A DNA stretch of 64,000 bases from Mangifera indica (GCF_011075055.1 NC_058155.1:2964001-3028000), one strand, 5' to 3'. Counted from the stretch's first letter, positions 1-13,359 are shown. A program made the numbers and translations. The notes: a model not told the origin generated them from the sequence alone.

Positions 1-289
1 TTGGAATAAAGATAATATTCCTAGTGCCATTAGCAAAATACAAAGTTTTATTCAAAGTTATTACATGCCTAGTAGGTAATTGTACACTACATATACCTAT
101 AGCCTCTTGGGAGACTTGTGTCCTATCGGCCACTTTTAGTGTGATATCATCACTTCTCAATATAGAACTATTCTACAGATACTGCAGATAAACACAAAAA
201 TGTAAAGTTGCAGTAGAATCCAATATCCAGGAATCAATATTTGAATTAACACTTAATTCAAATTCAATTACATAACATTGATATGTACC

Positions 290-1202
290 TGTTTTGTCTT
301 TTCTCAGATCATCAACATACAGAGGGTAGTTCCTCCTCCAATACCCTTCTTGGTTGCAATAAAAGCAATTGTTTTTCTCATGCTTCTTTTCTTTTTGTGG
401 AACAGAAAGTCATGGAAGTTGAGAATGTGATACCTCGATGCCAAAACCCTTTATCCTAGAAGATCTGGTAATGATTTTCTTAAAACCTTTTCTTTGTAGT
501 TTTAGTCCACCAGATCTCATCTCTGAACCTCTCCTCCAAGGCTTTTGAGCTTGCCTCTTTTTGCCTCGCATGGCAAGGTAGCTAGCAATTTAGTTGGTGT
601 TTTCCTTTTCTACTCATTATTGTAAAATTCTTGAATATTATTGAGAAGCTCAAGGAGAGTGTACTTAATCCTATTGAGGTTATAATTTGCAATGAATGGC
701 TTAAAGGTTGGAGGGAGTGAATAGAGAATTAAATTCACCTAAACATTATGCGGCAAATCTGTGCCATAATTAGTAACTCTCAAGTCTTGTTAATCATTTT
801 AATAACATGATCGCCTGGGGAAATGGCCTCTTTAAGCAACATGATGAATAGAAAAGTCATCAAATTATATTCCTTCACTCGAGCATTTTCACTATATAAC
901 TCTGTTAAAGTAGTGATAATTTCATACGTACTTTGCATATTCTCAAACCGAGTTTGGAGTTTAGAGTTTATTGATGCTAGCATATAATTGCGAACTCGTA
1001 AGTTGTCATCTACCCATTCAGCATAAGCTTTTTGCTTCTCCTCAAGGATATCAGGGTCCACTATTACTAGTAGAAGAACCTCTAATACATATGCTAACCT
1101 TTCAAGATTGAGAACAATTGTTAGATTTCTCAACTAATCTTTAAAATTGGGACCAATAAGCACATAAGAGTCTATCAATTTCAAGAGTATATTGTTTGCC
1201 AT
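290..1202 (-). pseudogene. Decayed Ty1/copia gag (UBN2-type) with zinc-knuckle remnant
   Basis: Gag nucleocapsid remnant of a minus-strand copia element. Reading from an ATG at 1202-1200, the start resembles copia gag N-termini (MANNILLKLID, then FKD*LRNLTIVL with a stop where the family has Trp). The frame is then open from 1133 to 780 with typical UBN2-gag text such as AYAEWVDDNLRVRNYMLAS and LQTRFENMQSTYEIITTL. Further on (about 340-380) a CCHC knuckle is recognisable as CFYCNQEGYWRRNYP, with the His and last Cys replaced by Tyr and Asn. Stops and frameshifts break the rest, and pol would lie left of the window. It belongs with the PBS at 3318-3329. Seen: gag-like text and the degenerate knuckle. 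Known: order of copia gag domains. Inferred: dead element. Confidence 0.8.
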
Positions 1203-3317
1203 TGACATTATGAAAGTTTGTATCACAAGAGAGAATGCTACAAGAAATGACAAGTTCATTAGTAATTACCAATAAACCTAATCTTATTAGCTCCCATTAT
1301 TTTATCAAATCTTATACTTCCCCAGTTGAAGATTCAAAAAGTTCATTGGCTCACTTTTTAGTAAGGAATCAAGTTCTTATCAAACTTGACAAACTGCACA
1401 TAATAGATCTAAGTCCGTTAAGCTCAATAAGTAGGAAACGATTTCCTTTTGCATTCCAAATGCAAGTTATGATTCATGTGAGTCTCTAGCTTTAAGTACC
1501 ATACATAATAGATCTAAGCACTATAGACTAGTCAAATTCAACCCATCATACTTTCTAGACATAATATCATATCACTCCCGTACATAATAGAATCTAGGGA
1601 ATGACAGAAATATTACTCTAGACACCAACTAACTAATTTAATGTCATATAACATAGTATCCATCACATAATAGAAATCTAGGATTTTCAACCGTATGACA
1701 TAACCCTAATCAATCCACAATGGAAGGATTGAATTTGATATTAAAGATTTAGGGAAGGTTTTCTTTTATCTTGAGTAGTCTGGTGTATGTCTTAGGATAT
1801 GTATTTGTTACCCAAGATATGTTACTAAACTAGATTCTTACAATTTATGTCATTTAAAGCTTACCTAATAATCTAAATGGTATTGTAAGAATATTTCATA
1901 CGTAAAAGTTTTAACTCTCTAAAACACAAAACTATATATTATATGTCATAAATAAATTATGTGGTAATATAAAACATAAAACTTAGGCATGCTATTGAAC
2001 ACATATCAACTGTATTATTCAATAAATAAAAAATCATATTTTCATACAACTTAGCATATCACACATCTAAAATGTACATAGGTTAAGCTTGAATATAAGA
2101 TATCTAATATCTTACAACTTAATTCTGGACTAGCAAACTTGATTTCTTATTTATGCATCTAAAACAACAAAAATATCCAATATGTTATGTCCATTTCAAT
2201 ACTCATATCATCATACATAATGTTAAACATTTAGATGCATGATGTTTAGCATGTCATAATGTCTCATATATAGCATACACATGTCACACATTAATGCTAT
2301 CACATATACCTATAATAACATGACATTGTAGGCACCATATTCATATTTATAACACTATGGTTAAATATTCAAACTTAGAAATTAAATTTGTAATTTGGTA
2401 AACCTAACAAGTAATTTACCATATTTTATGATCTTTATTCAAGTTTGCTAAAACACAAACATATCCCATGTTTGGTGTTTACAAATCAAACCATAAAAGT
2501 ATACAAAGTAATTAAACCAAAATTTTATACATGTATTAAAATTACATTTTTCTTGAAACCAAACATAAAACCCTAACTCTTAATGTTTCCAAAACATACC
2601 AAGTTCACCAAAATCTCACCAAACACGTTTCAGTTCATACTTAAACATGAAAAAGGTTTTAGAATGACAAGTTATAAAGTAAATACATAACATATGCCTA
2701 ATGTGAACCAGATTCACAAGTGTCATGCATTTCACCAAATCATGATATACATGAATCATTCATCACTCAAACTTAACCCATCTCACCATATGATTATTAT
2801 TCAAGCATGAATAAGGTTAACCATACACATAATGTAATTTATCCAAACCAAGCTATCAAGAATCCAATTCAAACCAAGTCAAATACTAGTTTAATGAATT
2901 ACTAACAATTCAAACAACATTGAATGCTATTTCTATCAACCAAACACATGGAAATCATGTCAACTTATTCATGCCCTTCACCAAGTCACAAACTAATTTT
3001 TTTAAAAACACATCTCTATGTAAAGTCAAGATTAAAATTCATGTGAATATAATGACAATCATGTATAAAACATGATTAAACTATTAATTTCAAAAACACC
3101 CAAATTTCCAAAATTAGGAGTTTTATGTCAAAAATTTTCAAACACAGTTTCAACAACTTAAAGGTTCTTAAACACTATTAAGACATTCCTAATAACATAT
3201 GTACACTTGGTTTGAACTAATCACACATAACAAAACGTATATCTTAGAGTTTGATTACTAACACTTCCAAACACCTAAAAATATGACATATTCTTGTTAT
3301 TCAAGGATCAAACTCTT
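1203..3317 (-). other. Untranslated leader of the left-edge copia element
   Basis: AT-rich stretch between the PBS and gag of the minus-strand copia element, with no convincing coding frame. At 1397-1690 it holds four spaced copies of a CATAATAGA(A)TCTA(A/G)G-like motif. From about 2000 to 3300 I see only A-rich low-complexity sequence on the plus strand. Confidence 0.45.
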
Positions 3318-3329
3318 GCTCTGATACCA
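3318..3329 (-). promoter_or_regulatory. Primer-binding site, initiator Met-tRNA type
   Basis: The minus strand reads TGGTATCAGAGC, the standard plant copia PBS complementary to the 3' end of initiator Met-tRNA. It lies two bases inside an LTR end (TGTAGGATT... begins at 3332 on the plus strand). This fixes the element as minus-strand, with its 5' LTR on the higher-coordinate side. Confidence 0.9.
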
Positions 3330-3331
3330 TT

Positions 3332-4051
3332 TGTAGGATTTTGGTAACAAAATTAAATAATTTAGATCATGTTCACATCATATGCAACAATGGTAATATG
3401 ATATTTACATGTTGTTTTAAGAAATAAAACGTAGAAATATGTAAACTACCTTGCACCTTTAATTTAATTTGAAGTTAGGAAGCTTGACTCACTAAAATAA
3501 GTGATCTCTTGACTTGCACCTTTCAAGAAGAAAAATGGAGGCTTTCATGGCTAAAGGAAGAAGAAAATGAATTGTTCTTTTTCTTTCTATATTTCTCTCC
3601 CATTTTTAAGCCTAAACTTGTTATCAAGTTAAATTATATGTCCATTTCCTATTGGTTGATAATTAAGAATAAATTATAATTTGACACATGTTGAATAATT
3701 TGTGTCCAAAATTATTCATTCAACTTTCTAAACAATTTAAAAAGTGTAAAATAATAATTTTGCCCTTTTTCCAAATCTTATTAAAAAAACGTCATTTTTA
3801 TCCTCGGAAAGTGCTAGCCAACTGTGAATAAATATTTTCGTTTTCATAACATTCATTTTCTTCCTTGAAATGTGGGTGTGACCTTCAAGGTTTATAGTGA
3901 CATAGTCGTGGGTTCCATATTAGACGATATGTTTTGTTATATCACTATATAACCCAAAACTATTGTTAACCGATAAACTTTATTTTTTGCTACAAAACGA
4001 CGCTCCCATTGATCATGTAGTGTCATCTAGCAATGTCCTATGACCCCTACA
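3332..4051 (-). repeat. Probable 5' LTR of the left-edge copia element
   Basis: The inner edge is firm: TG at 3332 lies two bases from the PBS. The outer edge is a guess. CCTACA ending at 4051 would mirror the inner TGTAGG as a terminal inverted repeat and give an LTR of about 720 bp, but the partner LTR is outside the window, so neither length nor target duplication can be checked. The LTR could extend as far as about 4.9 kb. Confidence 0.4.
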
Positions 4052-5065
4052 TCATAATAAAGTGCAAGCTTCACATAATACCAAATGAACCTTTCTTACT
4101 CATGCTTACCATGTAGTCTAATCCTTGTGTTTTTATATCCTGATTAAACTTGGATTCATAGAATGTCAAAATCCAATATTGAATCTTTTCGAAATCAAGT
4201 AATACATTAAAATGTGTCATATTGAAACTCTTTTCATTTGGATTTTTATCTATATTAGCTAGTGTCTTAGGTTATCATGTTTCTCGATATTCGTATGAAA
4301 ACTCAAGAGTAGTTGAACCGACGAATCCCTGTATGATCATCACTTGTCCTCTCGCTCAAGTAACATATGATCAAATCGGCTTTTGAGCGAGACATGTTTA
4401 GCCTTGTGGTATACATTATATGAACCATATGTTCTAGAACGAAGTACAACCGTGATATCTTAGGTTAAAGGATCTATACACTAGTATGATTTCCAATGTA
4501 CCATTGACTACATATTAATACTTATGTGATCATCGTTTAGCGCCTATGTTCAATAAATAATATAATATAATAACCTTTGATCAGTTCTCCAATAATCAAA
4601 CAGTTCTAATGTTTACCCACGTGTACATCCACTCTAACATCATCCATTGATATACTATGGTGATATAGCACATGCCCACTATGCAATACTGTTGCCCAAA
4701 CAAATTACCTATATAGGGAACAATTTGATAATGTTTATGAAAACTCATCAGAACCTCTCATATGTCATATGTATGTAGCTAATATGGATGTAATATACAA
4801 CTATAACATATATGTAAAAGTGATGCAGTAAACACATGAAGTATAACAGAACTCTTCCTTTATGAATAAATGTATATACATGATATATCTCCCTTAAACT
4901 GACAAAGCGATTGGTTTTAAGAGCAGACTCTAACACAAGAAAGTTCCACAACTATTTCAAAACATCATCATAGCCAAAATCATGATAAAATAAAGCAAAT
5001 ACATTATCATAAATGTCATTTCAATCATGTTTCAAGATAACTCAAAATTTATGTACTTTATTAAC
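4052..5065. other. No gene recognised
   Basis: AT-rich with short open frames only. It may still be LTR sequence of the element to the left, if the boundary chosen at 4051 is wrong. Confidence 0.4.
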
Positions 5066-6020
5066 TTGCATCAATCATGCCAAACTTCTTTCGAATATAG
5101 CGAAATCTTCCTTTATCAAGAGGTTTAGTTAAAATCTCAGCAAGTTGATGGTTAGTATCAATAAATTCAATTCAAATATCATAATCATGCAAGAAATTAT
5201 GTTTAATGTCTATATGTTTTGTTCTAGAGTGCAAGATAAGATTTTGAAAAGTTGAATGACACTTGTATTATCACAAAATATAGGAATGTTTTTCATTTCA
5301 AAACTAAAATCTAAAAGTTGTCTCATCCATAATGTATGCACAACAACTAGTCGCAAAAACGTATTCGACTTCCATAGTAGATGTTGCCACCGAATTTTGT
5401 TTCTTTGAAAACCATGAGACAAACATATTTTATGAAAATGAACAAGTAGCACTTGTGTTTTTCCTATCAATTTGACATCCTCTAAAATTGGCACTTGAAA
5501 ATACTTGCAATTAGAACTAGGATCCTTTAAGGTACCATAAACTAATATTTGAGGTTCCCTTAAGGTATCTCAATATTTGTTTCACGGTATTTAAATGTAA
5601 TTCCTTAGGATTCACTTGAAAACATGCAGACATGTATACACTAAACATGATATTTGGCTTAGATGCAATTAAATACAATAATGCACCTATCATGCTTCTA
5701 TATACTTTGGTTTTGGTACTTTTACCTCCTTCATCCATATCCAATTTGAGTGAAGTGCTCATAAGAGTGGGTTGCTCCTTGGCTTCTCACATGTTGAACT
5801 TGTTGAGAAGGTCTTTGACATACTAGGCTTGGTTGAGTAAAATTCCTGTATTTGTTTATTTGATTTATAGTCCACGGAAGTAGTTAAGCTCCCCCATCAT
5901 GCTCATCTTAAATTCACCCACATTATCTTAGGAAAATCTCTACAAAAAGAGTCATTAATAGCACTAAAGATAATTTCATCTATATAAATTTGAATAACTA
6001 AGATATCTTACATTTGCCTT
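5066..6020 (-). pseudogene. Copia pol fragment: reverse transcriptase C-terminus to RNase H
   Basis: Minus-strand pol debris in family order. Near 6000 a decayed RT catalytic segment reads YIDEIIFSAIND (the family has YVDDIIF). At 5762-5517 an open stretch carries KVYRSMIGALLYLIASKPN and LRYLKGT, the RT tail. At 5494-5210, shifted in frame, is RNase H text (LLWMRQ-like, IPIFCDNTSVIQL), and near 5200-5070 the end of pol (TKHIDIKHNFL-like, then LTKPLDKGRFRYI-like). Several frameshifts and stops make it non-functional. No LTR was identified. The sequence differs from the young copia at 27-33.6 kb, so it is another lineage. Confidence 0.85.
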
Positions 6021-6028
6021 TTTATAAA

Positions 6029-6290
6029 GGCCAAAGGACTATTTCCAACCCAAGTTTTAGCTTATTCTCAAGAATACATCTACGATGTTTGAAAAACCTA
6101 AATACTCACCTATAGGTTAACTTTTGTTAGATTCTTCTATTAGAGCCAAAGGTAAAACTGTCATTTTACCTTTTCATATTAAAAAATATATAATTTTTTC
6201 TTATTTTTTTCGAGGTTTAGAAAAAATATATTTCACCTTATCCTCAACTTTGAAAATGTGATATTCTACGCTCAAACCCTTAGGGTTTTA
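6029..6290 (+). repeat. Truncated GGCC-terminus Mutator-like MITE
   Basis: Starts with GGCCAAAGGACTATTTCC, the same terminus as the complete elements at 34644-35042 and 52857-53513, and continues with the family text (aaatactcacctataggtt; ccaaaggtaaaactg). No matching right terminus was found downstream, so the right half is lost or very diverged. Confidence 0.6.
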
Positions 6291-6699
6291 TTGTCCCTGG
6301 TGATAGGGATGATGACAACAATGGTGACGATGACTACAACTATTCTCCTTCCTTCTGTCTATGCCATCATAGATGATGTTCCATGACCAATGAAGAAGCA
6401 TCGACGTGATGAATCGTAGATAATCAACACAACCATTATTTATGAATTAATGACAAAGTTCAACATAACTTCCAAAGACGGGCATGAGACAAGCAAAGGA
6501 ACTAGCGTCTTGTTGGGGATGAAAGGCCTAAAAAAATTGAATATATGCATTTCACTCATCTTTCAGTCATAGAAATTTTATGCTATGAACTTAGTAGCTT
6601 AATAAACAATGATTAACAACTTTAAACTTAATTTTGATATAATTAAAACACCTACAACTTGTAGTTGTTAGTAACAACCTTAACTATGGACATTGGATT

Positions 6700-7010
6700 C
6701 ATAGCTTAGTATGGGGCAACTTCTTAGATTACGTGGTTGAAGGATTACATTTTGGGACTACTTGGTGTCAACTTTATTAACTATGATAGCAATGCAATCA
6801 GGTAAAAGAAAACTATTAGATTGAGACATATAGAGATAAAATATTCTATAGTCAGAAACCTCATAAGGAAAGGAGACAATAAGGTAAAACATATAAATAT
6901 AGAGTTGATATAGGCTAAGCCCTTAACTGAAGGAATGTGACAAGTAGCCTATAAAGTCTTGTTTAAAACATAAGAGTTTTTATGGTCTTTCGATATTTAA
7001 GGTTAGTAGG
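6700..7010 (+). pseudogene. Copia RNase H C-terminus with PPT
   Basis: Plus-strand translation around 6818-6945 gives LRHIEIKYSIVRNLIRKG, then KVKHINIELI*AKPLTEGM, the conserved end of copia pol (KHIDIKYH...ADPLTKG), with a stop in place of a residue. Downstream, GTTAGTAGGAG near 7000 resembles a polypurine tract, so an LTR probably begins near 7011. The same sub-family end occurs at 45.58-45.84 kb on the other strand. This fragment is unrelated in strand and position to the one at 5066-6020. Confidence 0.7.
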
Positions 7011-8079
7011 AGTTTGATATTTTAATTTGTTTATGTATATATTTTTTTATCATGATCATATTGGTTTATTCATTTGTATATGGGTATATGTGCATATATA
7101 GAGTTATGACACAACATGTGTCTTGAAATAAGGTTTTTGTTAAGTATCACAATTGTATGTGTATGTTTTATGAGTCTCGAATAAGATTAAAACATACAGG
7201 TTTCATTGTAAGCAAAGAGATTTTCTTATTTCCTTTGAAACACAAAAGTTAAAAATAAATCATAAAGAAGACTAACAGAGACACAACACTATTTGGGATG
7301 ACATAGTTAGATGTTATTTCTGCCATACTCCTAAATCACTGATCCATATTGATTTAATTATTAGTAATTATGATTATGAAAAATCTTATATCGATAAAAA
7401 AACATAAGTAATATCTTGGTTCGTTATTAGTGATCATATTAACTGAATTAATTATTATAATGTAATTTATCTTTGAACTATTTTGTCTTCTTAATAGTTA
7501 TCACTTTAAAGTTAAAATAAAGGTTATCCGAGAGTTCAAAATTATTTTATTTTTCTTAAAATAAAATAAAAAATAATTAGTATTGTTCCAGTGGGAAAAT
7601 GTTAGAAAATTTCTAATATGAGCTAACTCTAATTATGATTTTGGTTTACTAAAACTGGGTAATTGAATAGTCTAATGATAGTTTATAAATGAGCTTGCAT
7701 AATCAATAAAAATAAATCCAATATACTTAAAAGTTATAATATCAATAGAATACACTAGTGTGGGTCTTAAAGTTTATTGGACTTTTTATAATAGAGTCAA
7801 TTAATCTACTATATATTAGTCAGATCCCCATTCTAAAACCACGTGCAGTATAGTTGTAGTTTAGCTTGACCCATCGAAAGTTGTCATTTATGGATGTTTC
7901 TCGAGTGGAAGACCAATCACGTTGAGAAGCAATATCTTGACAGTTTTACGGATTCAAATTATATGAAGTTCAAGGTATTCCTATAACCTTAAAAAATTTA
8001 ATTTAATATTTTATAACTGTCTAATGAAATTAGAATTGTATGATTATATTCAGTTCATGTACAATAAATCATACTCATA
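7011..8079. other. Probable degraded 3' LTR, then no gene recognised
   Basis: The first 150 bp or so resembles the sequence beside the related copia remnant at 45353-45561 (a shared GTATAT.TGCATATATA-like core followed by ACATGTGTCT / ACATGTATCT). The remainder is AT-rich with no supportable gene. Confidence 0.4.
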
Positions 8080-8479
8080 TTCTCTTATCCATCTGATCCA
8101 TTATTCTTTTGTACTACTAAATTAACTTCCTAGAATGCCTCAACTTTCTACTCTAAAAAAATGCTACTTCTTCTACTGAGTTCAGGAATGGAGCACCTGA
8201 TGTATGCTCTGTCTTGAATTGAAACAATGACTGCCTGGAAAGGCTCAAAAGCAGAGTAGCACGCGAATGAGAGAACGATCCAACCACTCACGTAACTGTA
8301 AAGAGAAATAGAGGCTGCAATTCATGGACTCTTCATATAACCTATTTGTAGAGAAAACTTATTAAAGCCCTGCTCTGAAAGTGACTCATGATTATCCTGC
8401 TAATAGGGTAATAAATTAAATAGCCGGGATGTCACCAAACAAGGGAGGAATGAGTTTATAAAATAAACCTGCTGTTGCA

Positions 8480-10943
8480 ACCTGAAGTATGCCTATCAAT
8501 GAACAGCTTGCCAAAACATGTTCATCAGCATTCAAGCAATATGTCAATACACCAGAACCAGGCATAACATATTCAAAGGCAAGAATAAAGCTTATCTATA
8601 TCAGTTGTTAGCAGAAAATAGTTAAAACGTAGAGTAGGCCCACTGGTCACTTCCCTTTTCGACAAGGGAAAAAAAAATGTATTAACTTGTTCATTAACTC
8701 AACTGAATATTCTGTCGTATCTATTTCATGAGTTCTGAACTTCTCTTGCCATATCTTTATTAGTATCTTGAAGAAACTTTTTCCCTTTTTTTTTTGGACT
8801 GCAGCCCTCTCTTAGTGCCTCCTACAAGTTTAGAGTATAACTGAAACAACAATCTCCAACATAACACTTCCATGAATGTAAAATCTATTTGACTCCTATT
8901 TGTATGTGCTCAAAATTGGGCCACACTAGTAAATTAACAAGACTGAAAAATCTTAACACATCAAAAGCATTTAGGAGCTACAACAGCTTAAAAGACTCTG
9001 GTGCATACAGCTTATGCAACACTGATAATTCTGTTAGGTACCCGATGGTTTTCCGGCAACTCAATCACTCCTACTATACAACATCCAGCTCAGTCCTGTA
9101 ACTCCCACCACTGGTTCTTTCCTGTCCTACCAAGCAAGAATGAAAATGCAAATTAATTCACCACAAAGAAACCAAACTCTAACGCGGTGCAAACTCCATC
9201 TCAATTTGACAACAAAATCGACAAATCATCAAACAATTAAAATGAAGGAGAAGTAGGCAGTCAAGGAAAAGGCTATTTCATTAAAAATTGTTACTCAGCA
9301 GCAATATTCCAATCATTACAGTCTGTGTAACATAGAAATGAAAATACGAAAACATATAAACGCGCAAAGGTACTTTCTAAAAAATATAAAAAACAAAAAT
9401 GTATAAATATAAAAAATATAAAATTTTTTGTAAATACAAAATTTTTATAAAAAATACAATAACTTCTATTTCTCAAAAAAAAAGAAAGAAGAAAAAACAA
9501 TCTTCATCGATCTCCCCTTTATTATTAACTCTAAAATTATTTGAGATGTCCTTAAATTTTCTTGACGTCGACCTTCTAAAAATTTTGGAAGTTAACGAGT
9601 TTCATAAAATTATAGGGCTCATTTTACTTATGGTGGTCTACAGGGGAGGTCAACAAAGTTAACCCTTTATTTTTTATGTTTTTATTGCTGTCTTTCCTTT
9701 TCTTCATCATTTTCGTCGTACTGAGAGCCCTCATCTTCTTCCTTCTACTTTCAACTCAACGAAGGAACAAACCCAGCAAATATCGTTCTTCAGATCTATC
9801 AAAATTTACCATTAACAACAAATTGCTGATGAACAGATGAAATCGAATTAACTTTTGAGATGATTCTAATACCGTCAACAGATGAAATCGAAGAATAACG
9901 GACGGCAAAAGGAATTAATTTGAGAGGAGAGGAATAACCAGATGGCGGAGAGAGAGGAGCAATGAAGTCGATTTGGATTATTTTTAAGCAAGAAACATGT
10001 TTCAAAACCGGAAACGCGTATCAAATTATTTTAAAATTTCCGAAACGCACCGAAACGTTTCGTACCAGTTACAAGGCGTTTCCGAAACCCAAACCATCTT
10101 CTCCCGCGTTTCCGTGCTTTCTAGATTCCAATCATCCGGAAACAAAATTAAATAGGAAATAGGGCAGAAACCGAAACACTAAAGCTGGCTTTTGAGAGGC
10201 TAGTCCTCTCCAAAATGAATGGACAATACATCCAACAATTTTCCAGAATTCTTTCCTTACGCAAATTCCAACTCTTTGTTGAAAGGAAACCAATTAAACT
10301 AAAAATATCAAAATCAAACTCTCCACTTCTTAATTAAATTATCACACTAAACAATCAAAAGCAAAAACAAATATAACAAAAAAAACACTACAATTTAGCA
10401 TAACAACCTCTTCAACGTAAAGAGTAAAATTATGAGACCATGCCCAAATAAATCAATTCACTATATGAAAAAAAATAGTATACTGTTTTCAGCTTACAAA
10501 TAAGTAAACAGTTTTCTAAAGCAACGAAACAAATAAAAAAAATGCAACTATAGAAAAATAATTAATATCACAACAAACTTGAAAACCTATAACACTAAAC
10601 AAATTTCACCGTCCAAAATATAATACCAGATGTATCTAATATATTTTCAAAATCTAAGAGCAATCTAATAGTAAATAAAAGAGAGATGTTTTTCTAAGAG
10701 TCGTCCAAATAAAACTGTACTAGACAACTAACATGTTTCAACATAGATAACTATTTACTTGAAAATCAAACGTAATCTCCACCATTCAAAATGAAAAATG
10801 ATGAGTCTTCTATCAATAATCCAAAAATCAAAGTTTCAACAATAAAATTAAGAGAAAACGAAAATCTATCATAGATACACACTAAAAATCCAAGACGACA
10901 TTTTTCTACTCCTCTCTCTTCTTTACTTTATTCTGACTTTAGT

Positions 10944-11014
<71 letters not shown>

Positions 11015-11390
11015 CTCTTATTTTGACCTAATTTATGAATATAGTGAACCGATAATTTATTAAATAAATTTTGAGTTTTTCCATGTAAAAAAGGGCCAAC
11101 ACCGTTACCTCTACTTTCATCTTGTCATGGAAGGTTGATGCCAATATGTCAGGAATAATCTGAGGAATACTGATAACAAAGTACTCCATTAAGGAAACTA
11201 TAACGAAAACTACAAATTTTACTAACCTGGATATATCAGTTCTTATCTGATTAAATGTTTCCTCTTCCTTTTCCCTCTGGCAAATTTCAGCAATAACCAT
11301 AAACGTATACTCACTAACGTTAGCCCAAGTTAATTTTGTACTCTACCAGTAAGACTGCATAGTAGACTTTCTGTTGAAAAGCAGTGTTTT
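8480..11390. other. Copy-A-specific insert, no gene recognised
   Basis: Sequence absent from the collinear position in copy B (between about 36.84 and 36.93 kb). Frames are short and unconvincing. At 9960-10160 it holds a compact cluster of GAAACG / CGTTTC motifs. A long AT repeat sits near its right end. Confidence 0.4.
10950..11011. repeat. (AT)n microsatellite, about 31 units
   Basis: An uninterrupted TA/AT dinucleotide run of about 62 bp. A likely polymorphic marker. Confidence 0.97.
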
Positions 11391-12394
11391 ATAGTCTTTT
11401 GTTCCTCTTAAACGCTGATGAGAGTTATTTGTATAATGAATCAAAAGTTGAAACCTAAGTTAAGCAAATCTTTTGCATAGTGAATACACTATAATAAATT
11501 ATTCTATTGAGTACAGTTTCCGTGTGATTGCTTTTTCTATTTTCACGTTTACTAATGGTCACAACCAAAATAAATATATGCTAGCCTAGACAACCAAAAA
11601 AATAAAACAAAAAAAAGCTGCAGACTAGATTTCTGTGCAATAAATAAAACATGGAGAAGAAGAAAAGCCTGTAACAAACTGATTTTTCCATTGCTTGCTA
11701 CATTCAGTAGTTCTGGTTGTTAAATATTGAATCCTAAATTAAATCTCCCAGAAGCAAAGGGTCCCATAGGTCTAGCCCAGCTGATACCACATCGGGGTAA
11801 AACATTGATTTACGGATGTCAGCTGCTATATTTATTTAAGAATACAAGATACTGGGTCAAAACTACAACCTTCAACTCTCCAACTTTAGCCATTGAAGGA
11901 TGTTTCCAAAAGCCCCACTCGGTATCTCTTCTATACTAGTTCTGCTACAGTCCACATATCTGCACACGTAACATCAAATTGACATAATTAATGTAAAAAA
12001 CAAATAAGGTATCATAAATAAGGTAAAAAACAAACACTTCACGAATATAGATAAGCAACAAAAAAGTTACCATAGATGGAACTGTCTCTTAGAAGGAGGC
12101 AAGTAAGTTGTACTTGTACAGAAAACTCAAAGTAAAAGTAAATTATTTCATTTGCCTGTGCTCCCATATCAATGCTGATGCAGGTCAACATTGTGATTTC
12201 CATTGTTAATACATTCATCTTCTGTGCAAGCTCGATAGGCAAGAACATTAGATTGATAAGGGAACCTCGCAAAAGCCTTGACTGCATCACATGTGCACTA
12301 AATCAGAACAAAAATTTGGTTGAACTCAATTTAGAACGCTCTCACACGTATTGCTCATCATCATCATCATTAAGGCAATCACTTTGCCTATGTT

Positions 12395-12665
12395 CTACCC
12401 AGCATTATCTTCATCAGAATCAGAAATAATAATAATAGGTGATCGGACAGAATCTCGAGGGAATTCATTCAAATCTGAAGGAGTAAAGGGCTGTGATTTG
12501 ACAAGATCTCCATCATTATCTTCATCAGAATCAGAAATATTAATAAAAGGTGATCCGACAGTCTTATCTTGAGGGAATTGATCCAAACCCAAAGGATTGA
12601 GGGGATGTGATTTGACAAAATCTTGAGGAAATGCACCCAATTCCAAACTAGTATAGGGATGTGAT
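12395..12665 (-). CDS. Putative terminal exon with tandem SUMO-interaction-like motifs
   Basis: Open frame of 89 codons ending in TAG (12397-12395). It can begin after a splice acceptor (CTATTTCGCTAG, AG at 12667-12666) and then needs two bases from the previous exon, which is the phase left by the TNL-A C-JID exon and by the exon at 21090-21557. The peptide is built of repeats: SHPYTSLELGAFPQD, KSHPLNPLGLDQFPQD and KSQPFTPSDLNEFPRD, alternating with FINISDSDEDND and IIIISDSDEDN. A hydrophobic run followed by an acidic Ser-rich run is the textbook SUMO-interacting motif, though no binding is shown. The repeat period is 111 bp at DNA level. The equivalent position in copy B has been replaced. 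I do not recognise the family. It could instead be an exon of an unrelated gene, or chance. Confidence 0.45.
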
Positions 12666-13359
12666 CTAGCGAAATAGTAAACATCAAAGGCATATTAAAA
12701 TCATGATCAAACAATTAACATTTTAGGAAATAGTAAAGCTTTTTTATTCAATATAGCCTGGGCAGAGGATTTCAGAGGCTGGACCAGGCTAACTTCTAAG
12801 AGAAAAGAAATTTTTGTTAGGTGAAAAATATACTAAATAGATTGTTATATACTTGTATACTTGGTTGATTTTAACTCAGTATTTTATTTAAATGACATTG
12901 CAGCAAAAGTTTAATCAACCTGAAAGATCCCAACCTTAAAACAGAGTTTTTGATAGACCACCCAAATTGGGAAAAACAATTATAATTATCAATTAAGTCT
13001 TAGAGGTGTATAATCTGTGCTTGAAAAAAACTATCCACAGTCATTGGTAACATACTGCCTCAAGATTCATTCAACGATGGTACATATTAAAATCTAAATA
13101 ATGGTTTAAGAAAACAGTACATTAAATGTTATAATAGCCTATGCACAATTTAAAAGCATCCTCAACTCCAACATGAACATTATCGGACATTGACATTTTG
13201 CAAGCAATATTCTATTTACTCTACTCATTCTATATATTTTTAGAAGAATATTGAAAAAATCACAAATAAGAATATCATTGATTTTGCTATTTCATTGCTT
13301 TTGTGTTATCAGTTTAATCTCCTCCATTACATATTTCAACTTATTGAAGTTGAGAAGAT

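Noticed and set aside
12351..12714. Other overlapping frames on both strands at the SIM-like exon
   Set aside because: They are alternate readings of the same 111-bp repeats. Only the frame giving SDSDEDN has a matching splice acceptor phase and natural stop.
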